Of a stretch of DNA of 64,000 nucleotides, positions 30,964 to 40,145 are shown piece by piece. A program made the position numbers and the translations under genes. Every line of letters begins with the position of its first letter. Position 1 is the first letter of the stretch. The notes beneath the pieces are model-generated. The model was not told the origin of the DNA. It saw only the letters and a list, made by a program, of their open reading frames with translations, and did no database searches. The stretch is from Schlegelella aquatica (lineage in GTDB: Bacteria; Pseudomonadota; Gammaproteobacteria; Burkholderiales; Burkholderiaceae_C), in contig NZ_CP110257.1 of assembly GCF_026013905.1 (NCBI RefSeq), forward strand, positions 62,001 to 126,000, in the 5' to 3' direction.

Positions 30964-31611
30964 TCACGTTCCGCCGACGAAGGGGTTCGTCCTGCGCTCT
31001 CGCCCGAAGGTGCTCTCCGGCCCGTGGCCGGGGATGAACACCACGTCGTCCCCCATCGGCCACAAGCGCTGCGTGATCGAGTCGATCAGCGTCTGGTAGT
31101 CGCCGCCCGGAAAGTCCGTGCGGCCGATGCTGCCGGCGAACAGCACGTCGCCGACGAAGGCCCGGCGCGCCTCGGGCGAAAAGAACACGACATGGCCCGG
31201 CGTGTGCCCCGGGCAGTGGCGCACCTGCAGGGTGCAGCGCCCGATCTGCACCGTGTCGCCGTCGGCCAGCCACCGATCCGGCTCGAACGCCTCGGCGGCC
31301 GGGAAGCCGAACATCGCGCCTTGCTGCGGCAGCGCGTCGATCCAGAAGCGGTCGCCCGGGTGCGGGCCCACGATAGGAAGTTGCCGCTCGCGCGCCAGGC
31401 GGGCCGTGCCCCCGGCATGGTCGATGTGGGCATGCGTGAGCCAGATCTGCTCCAACTGCACGCCGAGCCGGTCGGCCGTCTCGAGCAGCCGCGGCACTTC
31501 GCCGCCGGGGTCGATGACCGCGGCCCGCAGGGTCTGGTCGCACCAGACGATCGAGCAGTTCTGCTGGAACGCAGTGACGGGGACGGTGTGATAGCGCAGC
31601 ATGCCGTGCAT
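30964..31611 (-). CDS. MBL-fold hydrolase, glyoxalase II/YcbL-like
   Basis: 215 residues from ATG at 31611 (a second ATG lies three codons on). Metallo-beta-lactamase motifs: THAHIDHAGG (about 59-68), HCPGHTPGHVVF, FVGDVLFAGSIGRTD and FIPGHGPESTFGRE. The order and spacing match the YcbL group of hydroxyacylglutathione hydrolase-like proteins, binding two metals (Zn/Fe). Likely a cytosolic thioester hydrolase (possibly S-lactoylglutathione). Convergent with the M48 gene. Confidence 0.88.
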   Translation of the reverse strand: MHGMLRYHTVPVTAFQQNCSIVWCDQTLRAAVIDPGGEVPRLLETADRLGVQLEQIWLTHAHIDHAGGTARLARERQLPIVGPHPGDRFWIDALPQQGAMFGFPAAEAFEPDRWLADGDTVQIGRCTLQVRHCPGHTPGHVVFFSPEARRAFVGDVLFAGSIGRTDFPGGDYQTLIDSITQRLWPMGDDVVFIPGHGPESTFGRERRTNPFVGGT

Positions 31612-31769
31612 TCTGCGTCAGCGGCGGCGGTCCGGTCGCGGCCCCGCCCCCCGGCGCCCCCTGCCCACGACAAGAGTCGTTGCAAGTTCCCCTCCGAAGT
31701 GGGGCTGCGCGCCGCCGGCCTGCACGGCACGCTACGGCGGTCCCTGGCTCATTGAACGATGGAGGACGT

Positions 31770-32825
31770 ATGGGCTTGCTCCCCCCTTCCCGCTCGAGAG
31801 GGTCCCGTCGGTGCTGGGCGGCCGTGCTGGTGGCCGCGCCGCTCGTGTGGCTGGCCGCCTGCGGCGGCGGCGGTGGTGGCGGCGGTGGCGGTGGATCGGT
31901 GGCACCTGCGCCGTCCGGCCCGGGCCCTTCCATCGCGGCCCCCACCGGGCGCCTGTGGCACCACAACTACGCGCTCGATTTCCTCGACGGCACGCAGATC
32001 GCGTCGGCCACGGGCGGGCCGCCGATGGCGGTCACCCCGGAAGCCGAAGCCATCCCCTGGCCCGATGGCAGCCAGTACGTCACGGCCGAGTGGGACCTGC
32101 GCACCGACCGGACCGCCGTGCGCGTGCACGCGACCGCATCAGGCGCCGTGTTGCACGAGGCCGCGGTGGACCAGTACTTCCGCGCGCCGCGTCCGGCACC
32201 GCATCGCAAGGAGTGGGTGCTCGGCCGCGTCAGCGACAGCGTGACGACGGCGGGCGTGTATGCGGTGATCGATCTGGCCGCGCGGCGGGTGCTCGATCAG
32301 TTTCCGGCAGACGACGCCGCTGTGGACTGGCTGCCCGACGGACGCTATGTGCACGTCACCCACGACGGGCGCATCTCGATCGGCACGGTGGGCGTGGCCG
32401 CGCGGCAGGCGGTCGGGCAACTGGCGCTGCCCCGCGGGCTCACCGTGAACGAGGTGTGGGCCGACCCGCAGGGCCGGCGTCTGGCGCTGCGGCTGTGGTC
32501 CAAGAGCGAAGCAGGCACCATCGATGTCAGCGACCTGTGGGTCAGCGATCTGGACGGCCGCAATGCCTACCGCCACACCCAGACCCGCATGACGAACCGG
32601 GCGCGTTGGTCGCCCGACGGGCGCCTGATCGCCTTCGATGTGGACACCGGCTCGTTGTGCGACTTCAGTGGCTGCGTCGGCCATTGCGAGCTTTGGTATG
32701 CCGACGCCGACGCGCGCGAGGTGACGGCCCTGCCGGCGGCCGGCGATGCGCGCCAGTTCCGAGTCAGGAACCGCAGCGGCCAGGAGCGCGTGCTCGGCTG
32801 CGACCTGCTGGGCTGGACGCCTTGA
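31770..32825 (+). CDS. Lipoprotein with TolB-like beta-propeller repeats
   Basis: 351 residues; ATG at 31770 preceded by GGAGGACGT. Signal WAAVLVAAPLVWLAACGGGG has a lipobox LAAC (Cys about 27), followed by eleven or so Gly residues, a flexible tether. The mature part has repeated W-S-P-D-G-R type blades (DWLPDGRYVHVTHDGRISI, RWSPDGRLIAFDVDTGSLCD) as in TolB/WD40-like propellers. A surface or periplasmic lipoprotein of unknown partner. Followed by a terminator belonging to the opposite gene. Confidence 0.75.
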   Translation: MGLLPPSRSRGSRRCWAAVLVAAPLVWLAACGGGGGGGGGGGSVAPAPSGPGPSIAAPTGRLWHHNYALDFLDGTQIASATGGPPMAVTPEAEAIPWPDGSQYVTAEWDLRTDRTAVRVHATASGAVLHEAAVDQYFRAPRPAPHRKEWVLGRVSDSVTTAGVYAVIDLAARRVLDQFPADDAAVDWLPDGRYVHVTHDGRISIGTVGVAARQAVGQLALPRGLTVNEVWADPQGRRLALRLWSKSEAGTIDVSDLWVSDLDGRNAYRHTQTRMTNRARWSPDGRLIAFDVDTGSLCDFSGCVGHCELWYADADAREVTALPAAGDARQFRVRNRSGQERVLGCDLLGWTP

Positions 32826-32852
32826 CCCGTGGCGCGGCCGCCTTGCAGCCAC

Positions 32853-32876
32853 AAAAAAGCCCGGCGGCGCCGGGCT
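32853..32876 (-). terminator. Rho-independent terminator of SWIB gene
   Basis: On the minus strand AGCCCGGC, short loop, GCCGGGCT, then TTTTTT: a canonical intrinsic terminator 34 bases past the SWIB stop. The A-run on the plus strand faces the lipoprotein gene end. Confidence 0.85.
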
Positions 32877-32909
32877 GGAGGACAACGCCGCCGAGGCGGC
32901 GCGCAAGGA

Positions 32910-33374
32910 TCACCTCAGGTTGCCGCTGATGAGCTTGGTCATCTCGAACATCGACACCTGATCCTTCCGGAAGATCTCCTTGAGCTTGGCGTCGGCATTG
33001 ATCATGCGCTTGTTCTGCGCATCCTGGAGCTTGTTCTTCTTGATGTAGTCCCAGACCTTCTTGGTCACCTCGGTGCGGGGCAGCGGCTTGTCGCCCACCA
33101 CGGCGGCCAGCGCCGGCGTGGGGGTCATCGCCTTCATGAAGGCCGCGTTGGGCGTGCGCTTCACCTTGGGCTTGGCCGTCTTGGCGGCGGCCTTCTTCGC
33201 CGGGGCCTTCTTCACCGCCGCCTTCTTGGCGGGCGCAGCCTTCTTTGCGGGGGCCGCCTTCTTCGCCGGTGCCGCCTTCTTGGCGGCCGGGGCCTTCTTC
33301 GCCGCCGGGGCCTTCTTGGCCGGGGCTTTCTTCGCCGCCGTTTTCTTCGCAGCGGCCTTCTTCGCAGTTGCCAT
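32910..33374 (-). CDS. Histone H1-like / SWIB-domain fusion protein
   Basis: 154 residues from ATG at 33374 (GGAGAG Shine-Dalgarno). Residues 1-75 are Lys/Ala/Pro repeats (units AAPAKK), like the histone H1 C-terminal tail and bacterial H1-like DNA-binding proteins. Residues about 78-154 form a SWIB/MDM2 fold (PLPRTEVTKKVWDYIKKNKL, then INADAKLKEIF and MFEMTKLISGNL). The basic tail should bind DNA nonspecifically; the SWIB domain is thought to mediate protein contact. A nucleoid-associated role is inferred. It is a known architecture in Burkholderiales and Chlamydiae. Confidence 0.92.
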   Translation of the reverse strand: MATAKKAAAKKTAAKKAPAKKAPAAKKAPAAKKAAPAKKAAPAKKAAPAKKAAVKKAPAKKAAAKTAKPKVKRTPNAAFMKAMTPTPALAAVVGDKPLPRTEVTKKVWDYIKKNKLQDAQNKRMINADAKLKEIFRKDQVSMFEMTKLISGNLR

Positions 33375-33649
33375 TTCGAATCTCTCCATCAAGTCGGTGG
33401 TTGATGTGCCGGTCGGGGCGAAGACCGCATGAGCCTTCGTTCTCTGCCGATGCCTGCGTGGCGAATGGTACTGCGTGCCTGCTGCATTGAGAAGCAGGTT
33501 TCAGAGGGAAATCAAGCGTCGTCCCCTCTGGAAAGCCGCTTTTGTCGCGGCGTGGCATCACTTGCGTCACTCGCACAGGCCCTCGTCGGCACTCACGAGT
33601 GCAAGAACACGAATGCGAGAACGCGCGATCGACGAGGACGACCTCGCGC

Positions 33650-34837
33650 TCAGCGGGCACAGGCGCGATGCGTTCGTGCAGGCGCATCGGCCCGCCCGTG
33701 CGAAGCGGCTTCTTCGTGCGCGGGCTCCTCGCTCCACAGCACCGCACGGTCGATCTGCTCGAGCGTCGCGCATCCGCACAGCGCCATCGCCGCCTCGAGT
33801 TCGTCGCGCAGCAGCCGCAGCGCATGGGCCACGCCGAGCGCCCCCGCACAGGCGAGCGCGCACACGATGGGTCGCCCCACCAGCACCGCGCGGGCACCGA
33901 GGGCGAGCGCTTTGAGCACGTCGGTGCCGCGGCGGATGCCGCCGTCCACCAGCACCGGCATGGCGTCGCCCACCGCCTCCACGATGCGCGGCAGGGCCCA
34001 GGCGGTGGGCACCGCGGTGTCGAGCGTGCGGCCGCCGTGGTTGGAGACGACCACGCCCGCGGCCCCGACCGCCTGCGCCTGACGCGCGTCGTCGGCGTGC
34101 AGGACGCCCTTGAGCAGCAGCGGCAGGCGCGTGCGAGAGGCGAGCCAGGCGACGTCGTCCCATCCCGGTGCCGCGAGGGCGAGGTGGTCGAACACGTGGC
34201 TCGCGGCGGGTCCTGCGCCTCGCGCCTCGGCGCGCGGCCGATCCACCAGGTTGACGGAGCGCACCTCGGGCGGCACACCCGCACCGGCGCGGCGCTCGCG
34301 GTCCCGCACACCGGACACCGGCGCATCGACCGTCAGCACCAGCGCCTCGTACCCCGCCGCCTCGATGCGTGCAAGGAGCTCCTGCATCCAGCCCCGGTCG
34401 GGGTGCCAGTAGAGCTGCATCCACAGCGGCCCTCTCCCTGCGTCGGCCTGCATCGCACGAGCGACACTTTCGAGCGGTGCGCTCGCCTGCAGGCTCAGCA
34501 CCAGTCCGGCGCCCTGGGCCGCGGCGCCCCACGCGGTGGCCCACTCGCCATCGGGATGCACGGCGCGTTGGTAGGCGACCGGCGCGACGAGGACCGGCTG
34601 GGGCCACTCGCGGCCGAACAGGTGCACCCGCGTGTGCCCGTGCGCCAGGGGACGCAGCACACGCGGGTGCAACCACAGGGCGTCCCACGCCTCGCGGTTG
34701 GCACGTCGGGTGAGCTCGTCGCCCGCAGCGCCGTCCAGCCAGGCCCAGGTGGCGGAGTCCACCCGCTCTGAAGCCAGGCGCTCGTAGTCGGCAAGGTTCA
34801 CGATGCCGGCCGGGATGCGATCGATGCGAGGGCTCAT
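33650..34837 (-). CDS. FMN-dependent alpha-hydroxy-acid oxidizing protein
   Basis: 395 residues from ATG at 34837. FMN-binding TIM barrel: WLDGAAGDELTRRANREAWD near the N-terminus, then RPLAHGHTRV and PVLVAPVAYQRAVH. LKGVLHADDARQAQAVGAAG carries the FMN-binding Lys. The active-site motif VVSNHGGRTLDT has the catalytic His and a substrate-binding Arg. PVLVDGGIRRGTDVLKALAL and RAVLVGRPIVC form the phosphate site. Members oxidise 2-hydroxyacids such as lactate, glycolate or mandelate to 2-oxoacids; the substrate is not fixed by the sequence. Four bases before the PiuC-like gene, so possibly the last gene of the iron operon. Confidence 0.9.
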   Translation of the reverse strand: MSPRIDRIPAGIVNLADYERLASERVDSATWAWLDGAAGDELTRRANREAWDALWLHPRVLRPLAHGHTRVHLFGREWPQPVLVAPVAYQRAVHPDGEWATAWGAAAQGAGLVLSLQASAPLESVARAMQADAGRGPLWMQLYWHPDRGWMQELLARIEAAGYEALVLTVDAPVSGVRDRERRAGAGVPPEVRSVNLVDRPRAEARGAGPAASHVFDHLALAAPGWDDVAWLASRTRLPLLLKGVLHADDARQAQAVGAAGVVVSNHGGRTLDTAVPTAWALPRIVEAVGDAMPVLVDGGIRRGTDVLKALALGARAVLVGRPIVCALACAGALGVAHALRLLRDELEAAMALCGCATLEQIDRAVLWSEEPAHEEAASHGRADAPARTHRACAR

Positions 34838-34841
34838 GACG

Positions 34842-35525
34842 TCAGGTGTCGGCCCACATGCGCAGCAGGTTGTGATACGTGCCCGAGAGCGCCACGGCCA
34901 GGTCCGACTCGCCGTGCCGCTCGCGCAGCCGCAGCAGGTTCATGTCCAGGTCGAACAGCAGGCGCCGCTGCTCAGCGCCGCGCACCATGCTCTCCACCCA
35001 GAAGAAGCTCGCCATCCGACACCCGCGGGTGACCGGCTCGACGCGGTGCACGCTCGTCGCGGGGTACAGCAGCGCGTGCCCGGCAGGCAGCTTCACCCGC
35101 CGGCTGCCGTAGCTGTCCTCGACCACGAGCTCGCCGCCCTCGTACTCGTCGGGCTCGCTCAGGAACAGCGTGCAACTGACATCGCTGCGCACCCGCTCGC
35201 CGGTGAGGCGCGAATGCAGCACGGCGCCGTCCACGTGGTTGCCGTAGTGGTTCGTCTCGCCGCCGTACCGGTTGAACAGCGGGCCGAAGATCTTCTTCGG
35301 CAGGGCCGCCGAAAAGAAGATTGCGTGGCGGTTCAGCGCGGCTCTCACCATCGCCTGCAGCTCGCGGCTCGCCTGGCTGTCCTGCGGCAGCTGCTGGTTG
35401 TTCTTCACCGCGAGCGCCTGGGCCCCCGCGGTGGCCCGGCCGTCGGTCCAGGCGGCCGCCTCGAGGACCTGCCGCGCATGGCGCAGCTCCTCGGGCGTCA
35501 GCACGTCCTCTAGGTGCAGCAGCAT
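34842..35525 (-). CDS. piuC: PKHD-type Fe(II)/2-oxoglutarate dioxygenase (PiuC/YbiX)
   Basis: 227 residues from ATG at 35525, 11 bases after the TonB receptor stop. Iron ligands appear as [11 protein letters not shown] (HxD, about 96-106) and [14 protein letters not shown] (distal His and the 2-oxoglutarate Arg). Length and C-terminal [20 protein letters not shown] match the YbiX/PiuC family. These are regularly encoded beside catecholate-type siderophore receptors of the Fiu/PiuA group and are iron-repressed. Its substrate is unknown; processing of the siderophore or receptor is presumed. Confidence 0.92.
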   Translation of the reverse strand: MLLHLEDVLTPEELRHARQVLEAAAWTDGRATAGAQALAVKNNQQLPQDSQASRELQAMVRAALNRHAIFFSAALPKKIFGPLFNRYGGETNHYGNHVDGAVLHSRLTGERVRSDVSCTLFLSEPDEYEGGELVVEDSYGSRRVKLPAGHALLYPATSVHRVEPVTRGCRMASFFWVESMVRGAEQRRLLFDLDMNLLRLRERHGESDLAVALSGTYHNLLRMWADT

Positions 35526-35535
35526 GGCGACCGCC

Positions 35536-37812
35536 TCAGAAGACGGCCTTCGCAGACAGCTGGACCGTGCGCGGAGCACCGGGGATGTAGAACCCGCGGT
35601 ACAGCCCGTCGGCATGGCGCTTGTCGCCCGCGTTCTTCACGTTCAGCTTGAACGACCAGACCTCACTGAGCAGGTACTCGCCCATGAGGTCCACCGTGGC
35701 GAAGCCGGGGGCTCGCACGTGCCGCGCTCCTTCGGGGTTCTGCGCGCTGCGGAAGTTCACGCCCGTGCCCACGCGCAGCTGGGGCGTGAGGCGGTATGTC
35801 ATCCACACGGAGCCGCTGTGCTTGGGCGTGAGGCCGGGGCGATCGCCTTCCACCTGAGCGCCGGTGCCGGCCGCATTGAGCGCGACGTTGCTGCGGTCGA
35901 TCTTCGCCCGCGGGATCCACGAGTACGACACGAAAGCCTCCCATGCCGGCGTGATGCGCCCCGCCACGTTCAGCTCCAGGCCCGCGGCGTGACGCTTGCC
36001 GGACAGCAGTTCCTGGGTGGCCGCCGAGTCCGGGTCGGTGTTCCGCTCGTTGTACTTCTCCGAGTAGAAAAGGGCCGCGCCGACGAACAGCCGGTGGTCC
36101 AGCAGGTCGAACTTGCCGCCGATCTCGACGTTGCGGCTCTTCTCCGGCGGGGTGTTCAGGGCACGCTGGTTCCCCGGGGACGCCAGGCTCGAGTTGACGC
36201 TGTAGGAGTAGGTCTCGCCCGAGGTGTTGTAGGAGTAGCCGTACGACGCGTAGTACGACGACGAGTCGTTCGGCTGGTACAGCACGCCCAGGCGCGGGCT
36301 CCACAGGTTCTCGGCGATGCTCTTGGTGGCACCCGCGGTGTCGCGGTAGTCGGCTCGGAAGCGATCGAACCGCACGCCGCCCACGAGCTTCCACAGGGGC
36401 GTCAGCGACACCACGTCCTGCGCATAGAGCGAGAGGTTCTTCGTGTCGAACTTCGCCATCGCGATGGGCCAGCGCGTGTCGGGGATGGCAGCGCCGTCGT
36501 CGGGCGTGCCCACGCGCGTGGTGGGCCGCGGCGTCGCGCCCGGGATGTTGTTGTTGCGCTTGGCGTCCTCGCGACTCCATTCGATGCCCGCCAGCACCTC
36601 GTGCCGCACGCCACCCCAGTCGAGCTGGTCGGAGTATTCGCTTTGCAGCGTGGTGATTTCGCTTTGGCCGACACGACCCTTGCCGGTGCGGCTCAGCACC
36701 GTGTCCCCGCGGATCTGCTCGCGGCGCGTGATCGCCTGGCCGTCCGGCTGCTGCGCGGCGGGCGCGAACCGCACCACGCTGGCCCACAGGTCGCGCTCGT
36801 ACTTGCCATGGCGCAACGTCGTCTTGAGTTCGCCGCGCCCGTCGAAGCGGTGCACGTGCTGCAGCGTGCCGTAGGTCGCGCCGCCTTCGTTGTGGTCGCT
36901 GGCCAAGCCGTAGTACGCATCCGCTTCGAGCGTCGGGATCAGCGTGCCGCGGTTGCCCTGGCTGAGCAGCCACGGGTGGTCGTACAGCGGCCGGTTGTCG
37001 TACTCGAGGTGGTACAGCCCCACCAGGAACTCGTTGCGCGTGCCGATGCCCCAGCGGTAGGTGGGCGCGATGCCGCGCTTGTCCACCGTTGCGCCGTCGT
37101 TGTCGGCATGGTGCACCATCGCGTTCAGGCGCAGCGCTGCATCCTCGCCGGTCTTGAGATTGAAGTCGCCGGTCACGCGCCCCATTCGGCCGGTGCCCAC
37201 CGTGGCCTCGACCTCGTGCTGGTTCATCAAGAAGGGCTTCTTGCTCACTTGGTTGACCACGCCCCCGGTCGAGCCGCGGCCGAACAGCATCGACGCCGAG
37301 CCCTTCAGCACCTCGATGCGGTCGTTGTTGAAGGTGTCGCGTTCGTAGAGCGGGGCGTCGCGCAGCCCGTCCACATAGAGGTCGCCGGCTTGCAGGAGCG
37401 AGAAGCCGCGCAGCCGCACATCCTCCTCGCCGGTCTCGCCGGCCTGAAAGGTCACCCCGGCCGTCGCGCGCAGCACCTCGCGCAAGTCGTCCAGGTGGCG
37501 GTCGTCCATCAGCCGCTCGGTGTGTACCGTGACCGACTGCGGCACATCGCGCAGCGCCTGGTCGCCCTTGGCCACACCGGTGCGGCTGGCCCGCAGGCTT
37601 TGTTTGTCGGCCGTCTCGGGCGTGCCGCGCACGGTCACCTGCGGCAAGGCCGGCGGCGTGGGTCCGGGGGGCGTCTGGGCGCAGGCCAGGCCGGCCAGAC
37701 CGAATCCGGCAGCCAGTGCGCCCAACGGGGCGAGCACGGGGCCCAAGCTGGGGGGCTGTTCAGCGGTGGGCGCGGCTGCGCGCGCGCGAGAAGACAGATG
37801 GCGTCGAGCCAT
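35536..37812 (-). CDS. fiu: TonB-dependent siderophore receptor (Fiu/PiuA-like)
   Basis: 758 residues; ATG at 37812 preceded by CTGGAGTGCCACCC. An N-terminal signal ends near GLACAQ; the TonB-box-like LPQVTVRG follows. The plug (about 55-200) has [37 protein letters not shown] and [20 protein letters not shown], typical of catecholate siderophore receptors. The barrel ends with Phe (SAKAVF), the outer-membrane insertion signal. A Fur-box-like site lies about 140 bases upstream and the PiuC gene follows, the standard Fiu-YbiX pair. It should import ferric monocatechols and catechol-linked compounds. Confidence 0.93.
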   Translation of the reverse strand: MARRHLSSRARAAAPTAEQPPSLGPVLAPLGALAAGFGLAGLACAQTPPGPTPPALPQVTVRGTPETADKQSLRASRTGVAKGDQALRDVPQSVTVHTERLMDDRHLDDLREVLRATAGVTFQAGETGEEDVRLRGFSLLQAGDLYVDGLRDAPLYERDTFNNDRIEVLKGSASMLFGRGSTGGVVNQVSKKPFLMNQHEVEATVGTGRMGRVTGDFNLKTGEDAALRLNAMVHHADNDGATVDKRGIAPTYRWGIGTRNEFLVGLYHLEYDNRPLYDHPWLLSQGNRGTLIPTLEADAYYGLASDHNEGGATYGTLQHVHRFDGRGELKTTLRHGKYERDLWASVVRFAPAAQQPDGQAITRREQIRGDTVLSRTGKGRVGQSEITTLQSEYSDQLDWGGVRHEVLAGIEWSREDAKRNNNIPGATPRPTTRVGTPDDGAAIPDTRWPIAMAKFDTKNLSLYAQDVVSLTPLWKLVGGVRFDRFRADYRDTAGATKSIAENLWSPRLGVLYQPNDSSSYYASYGYSYNTSGETYSYSVNSSLASPGNQRALNTPPEKSRNVEIGGKFDLLDHRLFVGAALFYSEKYNERNTDPDSAATQELLSGKRHAAGLELNVAGRITPAWEAFVSYSWIPRAKIDRSNVALNAAGTGAQVEGDRPGLTPKHSGSVWMTYRLTPQLRVGTGVNFRSAQNPEGARHVRAPGFATVDLMGEYLLSEVWSFKLNVKNAGDKRHADGLYRGFYIPGAPRTVQLSAKAVF

Positions 37813-37950
37813 GGGTGGCACTCCAGAGTTGAGAGACGGATTGCGGGATCGCCGCAGTCCGTGGCTCGCCACCCGGGAGGAGGGCTTCGAAGGCCGAGGG
37901 CCGGCTCAGGCCGACCCCGCCGCGCTGGCTGGGACCGCTCGTGAAGAAGC

Positions 37951-37969
37951 GTGAATGATAACCATTCTC
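37951..37969 (-). promoter_or_regulatory. Fur box upstream of siderophore receptor
   Basis: Minus-strand GAGAATGGTTATCATTCAC matches 14 of 19 positions of the classical Fur box. It lies upstream of the receptor-piuC operon, implying iron repression. TATCAT inside it could serve as a -10. Confidence 0.85.
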
Positions 37970-37989
37970 TTTGACGTGTGCTGCGCGAG

Positions 37990-38029
37990 GCGCCCCCGCC
38001 CGGTGCGCCATGCGCACCGGGCGGGGCGC
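37990..38029. terminator. Long perfect hairpin between TerC and receptor genes
   Basis: GCGCCCC(C)GCCCGGTGCGC, loop CAT, then GCGCACCGGGCGGGGCGC: an 18-base-pair stem 13 bases past the terC stop. It lacks a U run, so it may work with Rho or as an mRNA stabiliser; a bidirectional role is possible. Confidence 0.6.
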
Positions 38030-38041
38030 TGCCGTACCGCC

Positions 38042-39004
38042 TCAGCCCTTCTTCGCCGCGAGCTTGGGGGCGGTCTTCACGCTCCAGACCATCGTGATCG
38101 CGAGGATGGACACCACCACCCCGAGCGACCACAGCACGGGGATCTTGTAGACGTCGATCAGCAGCATCTTCGTGCCGATGAAGGCGAGGATCACCGCGAG
38201 CCCGTAGCTGAGCAGGTGGAACTTGGTCGCCATCGCCGCGAGCAGGAAGTACATCGCCCGCAGGCCGAGGATGGCGAAGATGTTGGACGTGAGCACGATG
38301 AACGGATCGGTCGTGATCGCGAAGATCGCCGGGATCGAGTCGACCGCGAAGATCACGTCGATCACGCCCACCAGCAGCACCACCAGCAAGAGTGGCGTGG
38401 CGATGCGCTTGCCGTTTTGCACGGTGAAGAACTTCTCGCCGTCGAAGTCCTTCGAGACGGGAATGACCCGGCGCAGCAGCTTGAGCGCGGGGTTGCTCTC
38501 CATGTCCGCTTCCTGGCCGGCCGCCCACCACATCTTGATGCCGGTGATGACCAGGAAGGCGCCGAACACGTAGAGCAGCCAGTGGAACTGCGCGATCAGG
38601 TAGCTGCCCACCAGGATCATCACGGTGCGCAGCACGATCGCGCCGATGATGCCGATCATCAACACCCGCTTCTGGAAGGCCTGCGGCACCGCGAAGTAGG
38701 TGAAGATCATCAGGAACACGAAGATGTTGTCGACGGCGAGCGACTTCTCGATCAGATAGCCCGTGAGGAACTCCATCGCCTTCGTGTTGGCCATCGCGAC
38801 GCCGTGGTCCTGAGCGACGGCCCACCAGAACAGGCCGTTGAAGGCGAAGCTGAGCAACACCCAGACGAGCGACCAGTTCAGCGCCTCCTTCACGGAGACT
38901 TCGTGCGCGCCCTGCTTCTTGAGCACGACGAAGTCGATGAACAGCGCGACCAGCACCGAGACGACGAAAAATGCCCACAACCAATCGGGCGCAATGGTGT
39001 CCAT
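38042..39004 (-). CDS. alx: TerC/Alx-family membrane protein (Mn2+-related)
   Basis: 320 residues from ATG at 39004; a longer frame upstream runs through the riboswitch. Nine or so hydrophobic segments with the acidic TerC motifs SLAVDNIFVFLMIFTYF (about 88-104) and VIFAVDSIPAIFAITTDPF (about 215-233). Length equals E. coli Alx (321). Alx/TerC proteins are linked to manganese export and to metalation of secreted enzymes. The yybP-ykoY riboswitch directly upstream strongly supports the manganese assignment. Confidence 0.9.
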   Translation of the reverse strand: MDTIAPDWLWAFFVVSVLVALFIDFVVLKKQGAHEVSVKEALNWSLVWVLLSFAFNGLFWWAVAQDHGVAMANTKAMEFLTGYLIEKSLAVDNIFVFLMIFTYFAVPQAFQKRVLMIGIIGAIVLRTVMILVGSYLIAQFHWLLYVFGAFLVITGIKMWWAAGQEADMESNPALKLLRRVIPVSKDFDGEKFFTVQNGKRIATPLLLVVLLVGVIDVIFAVDSIPAIFAITTDPFIVLTSNIFAILGLRAMYFLLAAMATKFHLLSYGLAVILAFIGTKMLLIDVYKIPVLWSLGVVVSILAITMVWSVKTAPKLAAKKG

Positions 39005-39027
39005 GCACACTCCAGAAGAGTTGAACG

Positions 39028-39172
39028 ATTGCGCCGAAAGGTCTTGCGGGGTGGGCGCGACGGGCCGGGGGATGGCTGCGCCCTTGCGGGACCCGGGCGC
39101 TTCGCCGGGAGGCGAATGCGTCCGTATTGACGGGTGTCCGCCACGGCCTGGGCCGTGTGCTACTCCCCTTTC
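39028..39172 (-). ncRNA. yybP-ykoY manganese riboswitch
   Basis: The minus-strand leader of terC has the conserved elements in order: GGGGAGTAGC (39168-39159), a stem CACGGCCCAGGCCGTG, GTCAATACGGACGCATTC, a GC-rich arm, and CCGCAAGACCTTTCGGCGC (39049-39031) next to the start codon. This is the pattern of the Mn2+-sensing yybP-ykoY RNA found before alx and mntP. A possible promoter lies just upstream (TCGACA, 18-base spacer, GAGAAT). Predicted to switch on translation or transcription of terC when Mn2+ is high. Confidence 0.87.
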
Positions 39173-39315
39173 GACAGGCGCGATTCTCGCCAATCGGCCC
39201 AAATCCTGTCGAATCGAGGGGAATTGCGACCGCGCCCGCTTGGCAGGGCGGGGCCCGCGGGGCAGACTGCGGTCGCCGGCATTCTTGTCCATCGTTGCAT
39301 CGTCTGCCCCACTCC

Positions 39316-39729
39316 ATGAAGAAGATCGTGGTTCTCATCGACGACGCGGCGCATGCGCAGGCCCGACTGCCCGCCCATGGGCCGGGCGAGGGCGTGCAGT
39401 GGGTGTTCGTCGCCTGCGCGCCCCGACTCACGCACCGCGCTTCCAAGTGGGTCGCGCACGGCGCGCGCGAGCACTGGCGCGCCAAGTGGGCCGCGCGGCT
39501 GTTCGAGGCCTTCGAGCCTTGCGTGCGAGCGCGAGGATGGCGCTACGAACTGGTGGTCGCCCGCGGGCCGCTGCCACCCTTGCTGTCCCAGCTCGGCGGC
39601 GACGAGGTGATCGACGCCCGGCGCCCGAAGGACGCATCGCCTGCGCCCGTGCCCCCCTTCAAGGCCTCCACCCCGGGCTCGCTGTGGCTCGTGATGCTCG
39701 GCACCTGGTTCGCAGCCGAAGCCGCGTGA
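39316..39729 (+). CDS. Uncharacterised 137-residue protein
   Basis: From ATG at 39316; the longer upstream frame runs antisense to the riboswitch. MKKIVVLIDDAAHA begins like a universal-stress or Rossmann-type beta-alpha unit, but no ATP-binding GxxG motif follows. RASKWVAHGAREHWRAKWAA is strongly basic and VQWVFVACAPRLTHR repeats a beta-strand pattern. Related proteins seem limited to Burkholderiales in my recollection; function unknown. Divergent from terC, so it may share the promoter region. Confidence 0.65.
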   Translation: MKKIVVLIDDAAHAQARLPAHGPGEGVQWVFVACAPRLTHRASKWVAHGAREHWRAKWAARLFEAFEPCVRARGWRYELVVARGPLPPLLSQLGGDEVIDARRPKDASPAPVPPFKASTPGSLWLVMLGTWFAAEAA

Positions 39730-39784
39730 TCGGCGCAGCCCGCCGCGTGCCGCCGCACGGGCTCGCTGCGGTATGCTCGCGCCC

Positions 39785-40141
39785 ATGCTGAAGATCCTCG
39801 TGCGCTGGTTCTTGCTCGCCTCGGCGTTGCTGCTGGTCACGCAGCTCTATCCGGCCGTCGAGGTGCGCAGCTTCGGCTCCGCGCTCGTCGCGGCGCTGGT
39901 GTTGGGGCTGCTCAACGCGGTGGTCAGGCCCGTGCTGGTCGTGCTGACGCTGCCCGTCACCGTGATCACGCTCGGGCTCTTCCTCTTCGTGATCAACGCG
40001 CTCATGTTCTATTTCGCCGCGAGCCTGCTCGAGGGGCTGCAAGTGCCCACCTTCACGGCGGCCCTGATCGGCTCGCTGATCTACAGCCTGTGCGGCGTGG
40101 TCATCGACGCCGCGCTCGAGGCCCTGTTCGAGCGCCGCTAG
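39785..40141 (+). CDS. Phage-holin-family-4-like (DUF360/YvlD) membrane protein
   Basis: 118 residues from ATG at 39785; an in-frame ATG at 39773 lies inside a -10-like TATGCT and is less likely. Four hydrophobic helices (ILVRWFLLASALLLVTQLYP, FGSALVAALVLGLLNAVVRP, VLTLPVTVITLGLFLFVINA, then a C-terminal one) define the mycobacterial phage holin 4_2 superfamily, a chromosomal membrane family unrelated to prophage lysis here. Function unknown. Confidence 0.85.
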   Translation: MLKILVRWFLLASALLLVTQLYPAVEVRSFGSALVAALVLGLLNAVVRPVLVVLTLPVTVITLGLFLFVINALMFYFAASLLEGLQVPTFTAALIGSLIYSLCGVVIDAALEALFERR

Positions 40142-40145
40142 GCCT

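Noticed and set aside
32860..33380. Simple-sequence repeat expansion in DNA
   Set aside because: It is the codon-level reflection of the Lys/Ala tail of the SWIB protein.
39785..40141. Prophage remnant (holin)
   Set aside because: The protein belongs to a chromosomal four-helix family that only shares the holin name; no other phage genes.
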